Assembly: GCA_905214925.1 (NCBI GenBank)
Contig: CAJMOB010000001.1
Span: forward strand, 186,001 to 250,000
Direction of reading: 5' to 3'
From: Scybalomonas sp905214925
GTDB taxonomy: Bacteria; Bacillota; Clostridia; Lachnospirales; Lachnospiraceae
DNA length: 64,000 nucleotides
In this document: one piece after another, positions 9,244 to 18,509 of the stretch
How positions within the stretch are numbered: the stretch's first letter is position 1
Layout: each line of letters begins with the position of its first letter
Translations under genes and position numbers: made by a program
Notes under the pieces: model-generated
Database searches by the model: none
The model's input: only the letters and a program-made list of their open reading frames with translations
Told to the model about the DNA's origin: nothing

Positions 9244-10548
9244 TTATTGATTAAGTAAAGCGGTATAAGAAGCTGCATTATCTGTTTTTACCATGTTAAT
9301 AGCAAATGCATCATACTGACTTGGATTTCCAAGACGGTTTGTAATATTAGATTCTGTCTGTCCATCACCACCGATATAATCAACTTCAAGATTAAGAAGA
9401 TCATCATAGTTTTGTAGAAGTGGTTGATAAGTTGAACTTAAGAAGTTATCAGAAGCATTGTAAATATTCAACCATACTTTCTTTGTAGGGTGTGAACTTG
9501 CATCAAGCTGTTTGGATACTGGTTCATAAACCTTTGTAGAATCTGTAAAATCTTGATAGTTATCAGCAGTAACTGCGACGTTTAATGCATAGTAAGAACG
9601 TTCTTCTTCTCTATATACATAGACATCATCAGATAAAACATTACCCGCTTCATCTGCAGTACCAATACCTGTATCAACATCCACTCCATCTAAAGCGTTA
9701 CGAAGAACACGAAGTGTTAAATACGCCTGTACATCTGCATGCTGGCTGATTGTTCCGCCATATCCTTCTGCAATCGCTGCTACTGCGTCATTGTTAGCAT
9801 CATAACCGAATGTAGGAACTTTATTATCTTTTGACCAAGCATTGAACATTGACATACCCATTCCATCGTTATTAGAAATGACAACGTCAATATCTTTACC
9901 AAAAGAAGAAGACCATGTACCGATGGCATTACCTGCTGTAGCTGCATCCCATGTAGCACCAGCAGAGTTCTTCATTTCTTGGGAAGCGAGTTCACGAACA
10001 ACATATGTCTTTCCACCTACTTCAATAGAACCGTCCTGTACAATTTTAGAAGAGCCATCTGTATTTGTACCAATTGGATCACTGTTGATGCTACCATCTT
10101 TTTCAACACCAGTACCAAGAGCTTTACGAACACCTCTTGTACGCGCAATTGAATCATTATGTCCAATATCACCAATTGCTAGAACATAACCGATGACGCC
10201 ATCCCCATTACGGTCAATCGTATCAATGTTCTTTTCGATATAATCTCGAACCATAGTACCTTGAAGTTCAGCACCTTGGTTTGCATCGAATCCTACATAA
10301 TAGGTATCCTTGTTAAAGCTTAAGGCTGTCATATCCAATTCCCCAGTAGAACTGTTGGATGGTTGACGATTGAACCATACTAAAGGTTTATCCTTATTTG
10401 CTACCGTTGTCCCCGAACCTTTGTTTCCTGAATCCGCAGACTGTGTGGATGTGTCTTTGTTTCCATCTGTCGTTCCCCCTGAACCACATGCAACAGTTGA
10501 AAGACTTAATAATACTGCCATTGTTAATGCGACCATTTTTTTTCTCAT
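9244..10548 (-). CDS. mglB: circularly permuted galactose-binding (MglB-type) lipoprotein
   Basis: This is the binding protein of the mgl importer, 434 residues, with lipobox Cys21 and a low-complexity Gly/Ser/Thr linker to about residue 52. GGAGAAAATGGT supports the ATG at 10548; longer upstream frames lack a ribosome site. The family landmarks are in rotated order. WFNRQP (Asn60) comes first, where ordinary MglB has it near residue 90. The calcium loop DRNGDGVIG (112-120), GHND with Arg136, ISNNDGMGM (224-232) and FGYDANND (247-254) follow. The usual N-terminal part comes last, as WLNIYNASDNF (359-369) and AFAINMV (414-420), and the protein ends at NQ434. A linker at about 330-355 joins the old C- and N-termini. 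The in-window paralogue at 309-1346 has the normal order. Confidence 0.9.
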   Translation of the reverse strand: MRKKMVALTMAVLLSLSTVACGSGGTTDGNKDTSTQSADSGNKGSGTTVANKDKPLVWFNRQPSNSSTGELDMTALSFNKDTYYVGFDANQGAELQGTMVRDYIEKNIDTIDRNGDGVIGYVLAIGDIGHNDSIARTRGVRKALGTGVEKDGSINSDPIGTNTDGSSKIVQDGSIEVGGKTYVVRELASQEMKNSAGATWDAATAGNAIGTWSSSFGKDIDVVISNNDGMGMSMFNAWSKDNKVPTFGYDANNDAVAAIAEGYGGTISQHADVQAYLTLRVLRNALDGVDVDTGIGTADEAGNVLSDDVYVYREEERSYYALNVAVTADNYQDFTDSTKVYEPVSKQLDASSHPTKKVWLNIYNASDNFLSSTYQPLLQNYDDLLNLEVDYIGGDGQTESNITNRLGNPSQYDAFAINMVKTDNAASYTALLNQ

Positions 10549-10860
10549 ACCATTTTCTCCCTTCCATTTCACACTTTCATCGTGTTGTTTATTGATATTG
10601 ACAGTATATCTTATATTTCTAAAAGACAACATAGAATATTTTTTGTTTTTCATTGAAATTTTTAAGATTTTATTGTACATATATAACAATATAAATTTCA
10701 TTTTCCACATTTTATTATGGAATAATTCTTAACCCCCCATTCCTAATGAATTTCTTTCTTTTACCTCCTCATGAACTATTTAGAAAGATAACTAAAAGAA
10801 TTTCGGAAAAACTGGGATTCTATCTCTAAGAAATGCAATGAATGTAAAGAAACCCATAAA
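10549..10860. other. non-coding region upstream of the mgl operon
   Basis: This AT-rich stretch must hold the mglB promoter and any site for the sugar-responsive regulator. A TATACT and an upstream TTGTCT are visible on the minus strand about 50-80 bp before the start, but their 15-bp spacing is poor, so I do not call a promoter. I see no open frame with a ribosome site and no riboswitch-like structure. Confidence 0.5.
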
Positions 10861-10897
10861 ACAAGGAGATTACCACTCTCTATGATAATCTCCTTGT
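10861..10897 (-). terminator. terminator hairpin, dispersed family A, copy 1
   Basis: The arms ACAAGGAGATTA / TAATCTCCTTGT enclose a 13-base loop, downstream of the hydroxylase Fe-S subunit gene. Three further hairpins (20124-20159, 21505-21541, 25523-25558) share the stem core and the loop. The flank AATTTCTCTATTTACATAA (10901-10919) is also shared with copy 2. Confidence 0.8.
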
Positions 10898-10929
10898 TAC
10901 AATTTCTCTATTTACATAATAAATTTCTT

Positions 10930-11421
10930 CTAAGATTCTTCGCTTCCAACTACCTTATAAGTTTCTTCTACAATTCGTTCCATAGCATTTAAAATATTCT
11001 CATATCCTGTGCATCGACAAAGATGACCAGAAATTAATTTTTTTAATTCTTCACGATTGTATTTCTTTCCCGTACCTACAATTTCCACTGCTGACATAAT
11101 AAGCCCTGGTGTACAAAATCCACACTGAACTGCCGATTCTTCGATAAATGCTTTTTGAATAGGACTAAGCTCTCCGTCGAGTCCTTTTAACCCTTCCACT
11201 GTCAGCACTTCTTTTCCATCCGCCCATATTGTCATATAAATGCAAGAGTCAATGGCTTCTCCATTTACTAAAACGGTACAAGCACCACATTCTCCCACTT
11301 CACATCCTTTTTTTACCGATGTAAACCCTAATTTTCTAAGTGTATCAAGCAAAGATTCTCTTTCATCAATTGCAACTTCTACTTCTTTTCCATTGATTTT
11401 CATTGTAATTACTCTAAGCAT
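10930..11421 (-). CDS. molybdenum hydroxylase, [2Fe-2S] subunit
   Basis: The 163-residue small subunit of a xanthine-dehydrogenase-type enzyme (XdhC in E. coli naming) carries electrons from the molybdenum centre to FAD. Both iron-sulfur sites are complete: plant-ferredoxin Cys40, Cys45, Cys48 and Cys60 (CEVGECGAC), and the helical-domain Cys100, Cys103, Cys135 and Cys137 (QCGFCTPG, HLCRCTGY). AAGGAG lies eight bases before the ATG. It is the last gene of a three-subunit set (Mo, FAD, Fe-S in transcription order), 29 bp after the FAD subunit. The substrate cannot be read from this subunit. Confidence 0.93.
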   Translation of the reverse strand: MLRVITMKINGKEVEVAIDERESLLDTLRKLGFTSVKKGCEVGECGACTVLVNGEAIDSCIYMTIWADGKEVLTVEGLKGLDGELSPIQKAFIEESAVQCGFCTPGLIMSAVEIVGTGKKYNREELKKLISGHLCRCTGYENILNAMERIVEETYKVVGSEES

Positions 11422-11450
11422 AAAAACATCTCCTTTTATTTTGTCTGTTC

Positions 11451-12371
11451 CTATTCTTCTGGAAGCATTGGCGCAAATGGATTACCATTTGCATCTCCAC
11501 CTGCTAAAAGGATCGCTTTTTTTAATCCACGCCTTGCCAGTTCTTCGATTAATTGTAACCGAAATTCTTTGCTCGCTCTCCAAGAACTTCTTGGATTCAC
11601 TTCTAATAATGCACTCTTTGCAAACACATCATATAAAGCAGGATCAGAAATCTTCTTTCCTTCTATCTTTTTTTCCGCCTGATAACAGCGAATGGGTGTT
11701 GGTGCTGCAACTCCATATCCAAGTCTTGCTTTTTTTATTGTTTCCTTATCCTCTTCTAATTGAATCCGAACAGCACATCCTAAGGTAGCAATTTCCATGG
11801 ACTTTCTTTTACCATATTTTAAATAAACACCATATACATTCTCATATTCTTCTTTTGGAATTTTAAAAGCAATACATATTTCATTTTGTTTTCTTACTGT
11901 TTTTCCAGGACCTGTATAAAATTCTGTCACTGGAATTTCTCTTATTCCTTCTGGTCCTTTTAACACAACAATTGCATTCAATGTGCACATGGTAGAAGCG
12001 GAATCTGCCGATGTAGCACCATTACAAATATTTCCACCTAAGGTGGCGGTATTCCGAATTTGTGGACCTCCTACCTGATCTACTGCCTCACCAAGCATTG
12101 GAAGATACCGCTTTATCATTGGATGATTGGTAATATGAGAAAAGGAAGTGGCAGATTTAATCACAATAGTTCCATCTTCTTCCATTTCAACCCCTTTTAA
12201 CTCTTCTATGTTATGAATGGATACAAGACTTTTTCCAGCGTCCCTTCCCTCTCTCACTCGAATCAATACATCCGTTCCACCGCTAATCACTTCAGAATCC
12301 GGCTCTGCATTCAATGCCATAATAGCATCGTCTACTGTTTTTGCTTCATAAAATGATTGAATATCAAACAA
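11451..12371 (-). CDS. molybdenum hydroxylase, FAD-binding subunit
   Basis: The 306-residue medium subunit (XdhB/CoxM type) passes electrons from the Fe-S subunit to its FAD. FAD-binding signatures are GGTDVLIRVREG near residue 31 and ATLGGNICNGATSADSA near residue 108. The gene appears to start with TTG at 12371, because GGAGGAG sits six bases before it and no ATG nearby fits. It lies 15 bp behind the catalytic subunit gene, so all three subunits should be made from one message. Confidence 0.92.
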   Translation of the reverse strand: MFDIQSFYEAKTVDDAIMALNAEPDSEVISGGTDVLIRVREGRDAGKSLVSIHNIEELKGVEMEEDGTIVIKSATSFSHITNHPMIKRYLPMLGEAVDQVGGPQIRNTATLGGNICNGATSADSASTMCTLNAIVVLKGPEGIREIPVTEFYTGPGKTVRKQNEICIAFKIPKEEYENVYGVYLKYGKRKSMEIATLGCAVRIQLEEDKETIKKARLGYGVAAPTPIRCYQAEKKIEGKKISDPALYDVFAKSALLEVNPRSSWRASKEFRLQLIEELARRGLKKAILLAGGDANGNPFAPMLPEE

Positions 12372-12386
12372 AATAATCTCCTCCTT

Positions 12387-14714
12387 TTAAATCAAATGCT
12401 CTCTTTTAAAAGCCTCTATTAATTTTTGAGCTGTCATCGGATTCTCATTCATAGCGACTCCTGTGGCATGTAAAATCGCATTTCGAATTGCTGGTGCGAC
12501 TGGTATCGTCGGTGGCTCTCCAAGGGATTTATTTCCATAAGGTCCTGTTGGATCTTCTAGTTGAATAAATCGAACATTCAAATCTGGAGTATCCATAGCT
12601 GTTGGTATTTTATAATCTAATAAATTACCATTGTAAGGTTTTCCATCTTCGCTATACAACAGTTCTTCGGAAAGTCCATATCCAAGTCCCATAGACATTC
12701 CTCCATGTACTTGTGCTGTGGCCAATTTAGGATTGATTAAAATACCAGAATCATGGACGTTTAAAATATTTTTTACCGTTACAAGTCCTAATGGCATATC
12801 CACTTCCACCTCAACAAAACAACAACCAGAGGAAAACGAATTGTCTTTACATTGATTTGTCACCTCAGCAGTAATATGTTTTGAATGTTCCAATGAGTAA
12901 AAAGCTGTAGTTGCAAGAGTTTCCATATCCAGCAATGGTTTCTTTGTATCCTTCTCTATCACAAAATTATTTTCAATATCCAACTCTTCTTTGCTCTTTC
13001 CATCCATCATCTCGCTTGCATAGCTTAAAATTTTATCCTTTAACTGTTCTGCACATTTTTTTACAGCCATCCCTGATACATAAGTTTGTCTTGAAGCATA
13101 CGCACCAGTATCAAAGGGAGCGGTATCTGTATCTTGTGTAGATACAATATACACTTTATCAAAAGTAATCCCTGTTGTTTCTGCCGTCATCTGTGAAAAT
13201 ACAGTATCCGCCCCTTGCCCAATTTCCGTTGCCCCTAATTGTACTTGGAGGGAACCATCTTGATTTAAAATCATGCGTGCAGAAGAAGTTTCTAAGGAAA
13301 TTGGATAAACTCCCGTCTTATAACAAAAAATTGCCATCCCTACACCTTTGCGAATCATACCTTTTTGGTTCGCATAGGCTTTTCTTTTCTCCTTCCATCC
13401 AAACTCTTTTGCTCCTTCTTCCATACACTTCTTTAACCCATAAGAATGAAAAGTAATACCATTAGAAGGATCTACAAACCCTTCTGGCATACAATGTTCC
13501 ATTCGAAATTCCAACGGATCTGCTCCGATTTCTTTACAAATATCATCCGTTAAACACTCAGAAAACATAATAGCTTGAGGAATCCCATATCCCCTCATAG
13601 CCCCCGCTGTCACAGTAGATGTCCAGACAGTATAACAATCCACTTCACACCCTAGCTGATCCGCATAAATATCTTTAAATACATTTCCACAGTTTGCACA
13701 AATCGCATGGCCATGAGAAGCATATCCCCCATTATTCGCATAGGCTTCTAACTTTCTTGCTAATAACTTCCCATCTTTTGTAAACAAAGCCTTGCACTTT
13801 CCATCGATTTCATGGCGAATTCTTGTGCCTATAATAGTTTCTTCTCTGCTAATTTCTAAGCGAACTGGTCGCCCTCCTACAACCATTGTTAAATAGGCGT
13901 TTAATGGCTCGTATAAAACATCTTGTTTATTTCCAAATCCACCACCAATATACGGTTTAATGACTCGTATTTTTCCTACTGGTATTCCAAGTGCTTGACT
14001 GATAACACGTCTTACAATATGTGGAATTTGTGTGGAAGAAGTCACCGTAATCTTTCCATTCACATCTTGATAAGCAAAAGAAACAGGAAGTTCAATATGA
14101 CAATGAGATACCTTTGGTGTGTGATACTCCTTCTCAAGAATTTGTAACTGATCCGCTCCATATTGTTCCTCTGCCTTTTTTATTGCTTCTTCCCATGTAA
14201 AATCTGCTCCTCCCATTGTAACATGGGAATGCACAATCACATTATCCTCTCTTAAATCAGGGTGAAGAGGCGTTGCTCCTTTCTTCATCGCTTGTTCTAC
14301 AGAAATAATTGGCTCATATTCTTCATATTCCACTTTTATTTTGGCAATGGCTTGTTGGCATGCCACTTCATTTTCTGCGATTACAACTGCAATATCATCT
14401 CCATAATATCGCACACGTTCATTCAGCAGCTTTCTATCGGCAATATCTTGATGGGCTTTTTCCACACTCCACGGATGTCCTGCCGTTGGAAATTGATTGT
14501 TTGGCACATCAAAGCAAGTGATAATTTTCACAACACCTTTTACTCTGTTTGCCTCTTCTAAGTCAAACGAAGTGACAAGTCCATTGGCAATGGTTGCATG
14601 ATAAACCCTTGCGTGTAGACAATCTCTCGGCTCTAAATCCGCCGTATACTTTGCTTCTCCTGTGACTTTTCCATAGGCATCCACCCGTATATATTCTTTT
14701 CCGATTTCCTTCAT
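12387..14714 (-). CDS. molybdenum hydroxylase, molybdopterin-binding catalytic subunit
   Basis: The roughly 775-residue large subunit of the xanthine dehydrogenase family hydroxylates a heterocyclic or aldehyde substrate. Visible signatures are GKVTGEAKYTADL at the N-terminus, the cofactor-binding GGGFGNKQD and GATEIGQGAD, and GNKSLGEPP, whose Glu, 43 residues from the C-terminus, is the catalytic base position. The start is uncertain: an in-frame TTG at 14747 and GTG codons precede the ATG at 14714, which has AAGGTG upstream. Neighbouring amidohydrolase and transporter genes suggest a purine or related N-heterocycle (inference). No cofactor-insertion (XdhC/MocA-type) gene is present nearby. 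Confidence 0.9.
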   Translation of the reverse strand: MKEIGKEYIRVDAYGKVTGEAKYTADLEPRDCLHARVYHATIANGLVTSFDLEEANRVKGVVKIITCFDVPNNQFPTAGHPWSVEKAHQDIADRKLLNERVRYYGDDIAVVIAENEVACQQAIAKIKVEYEEYEPIISVEQAMKKGATPLHPDLREDNVIVHSHVTMGGADFTWEEAIKKAEEQYGADQLQILEKEYHTPKVSHCHIELPVSFAYQDVNGKITVTSSTQIPHIVRRVISQALGIPVGKIRVIKPYIGGGFGNKQDVLYEPLNAYLTMVVGGRPVRLEISREETIIGTRIRHEIDGKCKALFTKDGKLLARKLEAYANNGGYASHGHAICANCGNVFKDIYADQLGCEVDCYTVWTSTVTAGAMRGYGIPQAIMFSECLTDDICKEIGADPLEFRMEHCMPEGFVDPSNGITFHSYGLKKCMEEGAKEFGWKEKRKAYANQKGMIRKGVGMAIFCYKTGVYPISLETSSARMILNQDGSLQVQLGATEIGQGADTVFSQMTAETTGITFDKVYIVSTQDTDTAPFDTGAYASRQTYVSGMAVKKCAEQLKDKILSYASEMMDGKSKEELDIENNFVIEKDTKKPLLDMETLATTAFYSLEHSKHITAEVTNQCKDNSFSSGCCFVEVEVDMPLGLVTVKNILNVHDSGILINPKLATAQVHGGMSMGLGYGLSEELLYSEDGKPYNGNLLDYKIPTAMDTPDLNVRFIQLEDPTGPYGNKSLGEPPTIPVAPAIRNAILHATGVAMNENPMTAQKLIEAFKREHLI

Positions 14715-14798
14715 ATCCACTTTCACCTTTCTCCCACTTTCATTCAATTACCAAATTTCCCATGTTCAAAAAACTCAAAATACTCTTTTCCTTTCTAT

Positions 14799-15557
14799 TT
14801 AGAAAAAAATACTATATAATTTCCAAATAGCTATGAAAATTGAAAAGATTGCAATTCCTTTTTTTAACACCTTTTGATTGATTTTAACGGCATTTACACT
14901 GCCATAATACACACCAATCCCATGAGCCAGTAATGCAATTACCATAATCGGAAGAAGGGCTTTTATATCACAGTTTGTCATATACCCAATGCAAGCTGGA
15001 ATTCCTATAAAAATGGAATTAAATAAGGCAACTCCAACCGCTGTTCTCACGGGTATCCCAAACACAACCAAAAGTGGCATAACAAGTACTGGCCCTCCTG
15101 CTCCAGATAAAGCACAGATTCCTCCTGTTACAAAACCTAATATTAGCGTTAGAATGAAATGATCTTTTATTAAAAATCCTTCTTTTTGTTCTGCGGTTTC
15201 CTTATCTTTTCTTATGAGAATGGAAATGCCAGATAAGAGCACCACAACATAAAGAAGAATCTTCACTTTTTCTTCTGGAATAATGAGATTTAACTGAACT
15301 CCTATGACAGAACCTAAAAAACTGCCTATACTAAGACGTATTCCAAAGGGAACATCCATATTCCCAACTTTTTTATAATTAATAGCTCCCAAAATTCCTG
15401 ATAACACAAAGGCTGAAAAACTAAGGGATAATCCTTGTGCTACACTCATTCCCAAACTTCCAGCATAAAGCATAGGAAGCAAAAAACCTGCAACACCAGT
15501 AAGCCCTACTAGCGCTCCTACAATTACATTGGCTATGATAATAATAAAATATAACAT
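14799..15557 (-). CDS. TauE/SafE-family membrane transporter
   Basis: The 252-residue, very hydrophobic protein has about seven to eight membrane segments. The two repeated family motifs are GLTGVAGFLLPML near the N-terminus and ALSGAGGPVLVMPLL in the second half. TauE/SafE proteins are reported or proposed to move sulfur-containing or organic anions. Here the gene sits between a hydroxylase and an amidohydrolase on the same strand, so export or import of a pathway metabolite is plausible. GAGAGG precedes the ATG. The substrate cannot be inferred from sequence. Confidence 0.85.
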   Translation of the reverse strand: MLYFIIIIANVIVGALVGLTGVAGFLLPMLYAGSLGMSVAQGLSLSFSAFVLSGILGAINYKKVGNMDVPFGIRLSIGSFLGSVIGVQLNLIIPEEKVKILLYVVVLLSGISILIRKDKETAEQKEGFLIKDHFILTLILGFVTGGICALSGAGGPVLVMPLLVVFGIPVRTAVGVALFNSIFIGIPACIGYMTNCDIKALLPIMVIALLAHGIGVYYGSVNAVKINQKVLKKGIAIFSIFIAIWKLYSIFF

Positions 15558-15620
15558 CGTATTCCTCTCTTTCTATCTTCCTCCCATACTTATTTTCACT
15601 CATCAATGGAATGATTTCTA

Positions 15621-16928
15621 TCATCCCATTTCTTTCCTATATAATTTTGCTTCAAATAAAATCTTCTCTTCATCCAGTGTTAAAACTTCTCGATTTCTCA
15701 TCAACGCTTTTCCTTCTACAATCATATCCATAACATCATTGGCATTGACACATTCCAATAATGTGTGAATATAACTTCCCGTTGGTAATAAATGAGGTTG
15801 TTCTAAATCAATGCTGATGAGATCCGCCTTATATCCTTTTTCTATCCGCCCTAAACATCCACTTTCATCTAAGGCATTCGCCCCACCTTCTGTGGCCATT
15901 TTTAAAATTGTTTCCGCTGGCATTACCTTAGGATTTCCATTTGGTACTCCATGATAAATATTCATAATAGAGCGAAAGATCTTCATTTCATTCCATAGGC
16001 TCATACCACCATGAGCCGTCCCATCTGTTCCTAATCCAACCGATATTCCCCGTTTTAATAAATCTGGAGTATCAGGAACCGCCTTTCCACAGTTGCTAAA
16101 AGGACAATGGCAAACCTTTACTTTATGCTCTTTTATTAGTTCCTTTTCTCGCTCTGATAAAAGTAAACTGTGCGCTCCTAAAAACTTCTCATGTAGCACG
16201 CCTTTTTTTGCTAAATATTCATAAGGGGGCATGCCCTCTCTTTCCATAATTCCATTGACTTCTCCTTGATACTCATTCATATGAGCTTGCAACATGGTCT
16301 TTCGTTCCCTTGCCCTACTTGCTACCATTTCTATCAACTCATCAGAGCAAGAATTCAATGCTCTCAAAGAATAATACACCTTCAATCTCCCTTTTTTATG
16401 GAAGGCATCATAAAGAAAATCTGTTCTTTTCACTGCTTCCTTTGCATTCATGGCAATCGAAGGAGGGAGACCTTCTTCATCCATTGTAGAGTAAGATAAA
16501 GCACCTCTAAGCCCACTCTTTTCATAGACACGTCCTGCTTCTTCCATATAATAACTGCCTGCATCGATAAATCCTGTTGTTCCAGACTTTATCATTTCAA
16601 GGGATGCCACCTCTGCACTCAGTTTCATCTTCTTGGGCGTCAATGTGCTTTCAAACGGTAGCATAATTCGAGTCCAAATAATCGGTTTGGCATCCAGCAC
16701 ACACCCTCTTAGTAATTGTTGTCCTGTGTGCATATGACTATCAATAAGCCCTGACATCCAAAGCCTACCTTTGCCATCTATCGTTTCCTCTGACTGATAT
16801 TCTTTTGCTAACTCTTCTCCAACTTCTAAAATCATTCCATCTTGAATCACAATATCAACTTTTTCTTGTATTGTTTCGGAATTGATAAGTGCAGTTGTAT
16901 TTTTAATTAATAATTCACATTCCTTCAT
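15621..16928 (-). CDS. metal-dependent amidohydrolase/deaminase (SsnA/guanine deaminase-like)
   Basis: The 435-residue cytosolic hydrolase of the amidohydrolase superfamily has HMH (IDSHMHTGQQLLRG) for the first two metal ligands, then AHMNEY, AHSLLL and the metal Asp in GLGTDGTAHGG. These fit the group containing guanine deaminase, SsnA, adenosylhomocysteine deaminase and triazine hydrolases. The start is the ATG at 16928 with AAAGGAG before it; a longer in-frame TTG form has no ribosome site. It lies directly after a two-gene membrane system and ahead of the TauE and hydroxylase genes. I infer hydrolytic deamination of a purine or similar ring. Confidence 0.85.
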   Translation of the reverse strand: MKECELLIKNTTALINSETIQEKVDIVIQDGMILEVGEELAKEYQSEETIDGKGRLWMSGLIDSHMHTGQQLLRGCVLDAKPIIWTRIMLPFESTLTPKKMKLSAEVASLEMIKSGTTGFIDAGSYYMEEAGRVYEKSGLRGALSYSTMDEEGLPPSIAMNAKEAVKRTDFLYDAFHKKGRLKVYYSLRALNSCSDELIEMVASRARERKTMLQAHMNEYQGEVNGIMEREGMPPYEYLAKKGVLHEKFLGAHSLLLSEREKELIKEHKVKVCHCPFSNCGKAVPDTPDLLKRGISVGLGTDGTAHGGMSLWNEMKIFRSIMNIYHGVPNGNPKVMPAETILKMATEGGANALDESGCLGRIEKGYKADLISIDLEQPHLLPTGSYIHTLLECVNANDVMDMIVEGKALMRNREVLTLDEEKILFEAKLYRKEMG

Positions 16929-16948
16929 ACAAAACTCCTTTTGTCCTA

Positions 16949-17395
16949 TCAAATAACACCAGAAACGGAAAGCACAAGCTGATCCCATATGCAAGAACCT
17001 AAAAATGTTCCCGTCATTACAAAAATTCCTACAATTAAGATCTTCCAACCTTGACTGATGAATGTTTTTAATTGATCACTGACTGCCAACCCTGCAAAAG
17101 CTCCTACCATCGTAAATGGTGCTGTAAAATTGATATTATTTGCAGCCTGAATGACAAACTCACGAATCGGAGATAACGGACAGGCAGATAACAGACCAAT
17201 AATAGAACAGTATGCAACAATTGGAAGTTTTAAAGGAATCACCTTTGTACAGACAACAGCTATCATAGAAATCACAATCAAAACAACAAGCCCTGGAAGA
17301 GAATCCATAAATCCCACATCATATCCTATAAAATTAGCAAGCCCTGTACCAATTGCACCTAATATAAATAAAACCAGCCATTCTATGTATCTCAT
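16949..17395 (-). CDS. small membrane protein, partner of the DUF3100-type protein
   Basis: The 148-residue hydrophobic protein has about four membrane segments. Its ATG overlaps the stop codon of the upstream membrane protein (ATGA), which implies coupled translation and probably a stable complex. I do not recognise a named family with confidence; the shape resembles half of a LysO/DUF340-like exporter. With its partner and the neighbouring amidohydrolase it probably moves the substrate or product of this catabolic locus (inference). Confidence 0.65.
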   Translation of the reverse strand: MRYIEWLVLFILGAIGTGLANFIGYDVGFMDSLPGLVVLIVISMIAVVCTKVIPLKLPIVAYCSIIGLLSACPLSPIREFVIQAANNINFTAPFTMVGAFAGLAVSDQLKTFISQGWKILIVGIFVMTGTFLGSCIWDQLVLSVSGVI

Positions 17396-18246
17396 ACGCT
17401 CTTCTCCTCTCTTGGTTTTAATGCCAACTTTCTTAACTTTGGCTCTAATACACTGTAATATTTGTCACAAAGTGGAATTGCAATAAACATGGTAATATAA
17501 ATGCCTGTAATACCGGCAATGGTTTCTCCCACACTTGCCATTGTAGTAATTGTTTCTGCCATTTCTGGATAAATGGCACAAAGACTTGCACTAGAACTTG
17601 CCATCATAATACCTGCACCAACTCCAGAAGCCAATCCCATCACTTGCGGATGAAACCATCCTGTCATACCGATAACAGAAGCCATCAAACCAAAATAGAT
17701 TGTTCCTACCATACCACCCACAATATAAATAGAAAGACTGCCTCTGGCCTCATCAGAGTCTGGACCATAAATATTATTGATTAACGCCATATGGTACTCA
17801 CGGTTAATGGAATGACAAGCTCCCACCGTTTCTCTTTTCATTCCAAGCAAAATCGCCACTGGAACTGCAAGAATTGGACCTAATAAATTGCCAAATCCAT
17901 GAAGTAAAAGAGCGGGACCAGCATCTAAGATCAATTCAATGTTAGCACCAGCTGTAATTCCCAATTTTGCAATAAATGGACAGATACCAACAACAACCAA
18001 CTTTGATGCTGCCTTTACATGTTCTGGTTTTACAATTTTTAAGACTTGTGGTCCACAAAGGATTCCTAAAATAATCGCATAAAAAATTGGAAATAAAATA
18101 AGTTTTCCCTTTCCCACAACAACTTCTATTTGCCCTATGTTATCTGCAATTAAAATAAATACAAATGCCAATACAAATATAAGCCATTCTGTCTTAAACC
18201 TTTCTTTTAGGGAAGAATATACATATGTTTCTTTTTGTCCGCTCAT
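17392..18246 (-). CDS. DUF3100-like integral membrane protein
   Basis: The 284-residue protein has about eight hydrophobic segments, with LIADNIGQIEVVVGKGKLIL near the N-terminus and a Gly/Ala/Ser-rich GLASGVGAGIMMASSSASL in the second half. It resembles the DUF3100 membrane family, which has no established function but often sits near amidohydrolases. AAAGGAGGGG precedes the ATG. It is the first gene of the operon that runs through amidohydrolase, TauE and molybdenum hydroxylase, and it faces a divergent Crp/Fnr regulator, so it is likely the inducible uptake component (inference). Confidence 0.7.
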   Translation of the reverse strand: MSGQKETYVYSSLKERFKTEWLIFVLAFVFILIADNIGQIEVVVGKGKLILFPIFYAIILGILCGPQVLKIVKPEHVKAASKLVVVGICPFIAKLGITAGANIELILDAGPALLLHGFGNLLGPILAVPVAILLGMKRETVGACHSINREYHMALINNIYGPDSDEARGSLSIYIVGGMVGTIYFGLMASVIGMTGWFHPQVMGLASGVGAGIMMASSSASLCAIYPEMAETITTMASVGETIAGITGIYITMFIAIPLCDKYYSVLEPKLRKLALKPREEKSV

Positions 18247-18368
18247 CTGAGCCCCTCCTTTCCAACATAAGAAGTTTTCATTCTTATTGTTGTTCCATAT
18301 CTCCTTGTTGTTCCTATTATAGAAAAAAAAGGAAATAGAAAAAAGGACAAATGAGCACTTTCTTTATG

Positions 18369-18403
18369 AAAATGTATAGATTTTATTTTAATCTATACAT
18401 TTT
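18369..18403. promoter_or_regulatory. perfect inverted repeat between divergent promoters
   Basis: Fourteen-base arms (AAAATGTATAGATT / AATCTATACATTTT) flank a 7-base AT spacer, midway between the catabolic operon and the Crp/Fnr gene. It lies upstream of both likely promoters, so an operator is more natural than a terminator, although the T-run also allows the latter. Confidence 0.6.
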
Positions 18404-18439
18404 TTCATATATTTTGACCAATTATTCAACCAAAAAAGA

Positions 18440-18468
18440 TTGATCCCCTATTGAATACCCGATATAAT
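18440..18468 (+). promoter_or_regulatory. promoter of the Crp/Fnr-type regulator gene
   Basis: TTGATC (18440-18445) and TATAAT (18463-18468) are 17 bp apart, about 40 bp before the start codon of the regulator. Confidence 0.7.
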
Positions 18469-18509
18469 AACTTTAATAGATAAATTATGGGATTGGATAG
18501 GAGATCACT

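Noticed and set aside
11240..11788. Long plus-strand open frame of 182 codons
   Set aside because: It is antisense to two clear hydroxylase subunit genes, has no ribosome site and gives a low-complexity Ser/Leu/His-rich product.
18247..18509. Purine riboswitch upstream of the hydroxylase operon
   Set aside because: No three-way-junction core or conserved loop sequences are visible; only an inverted repeat and promoter elements.
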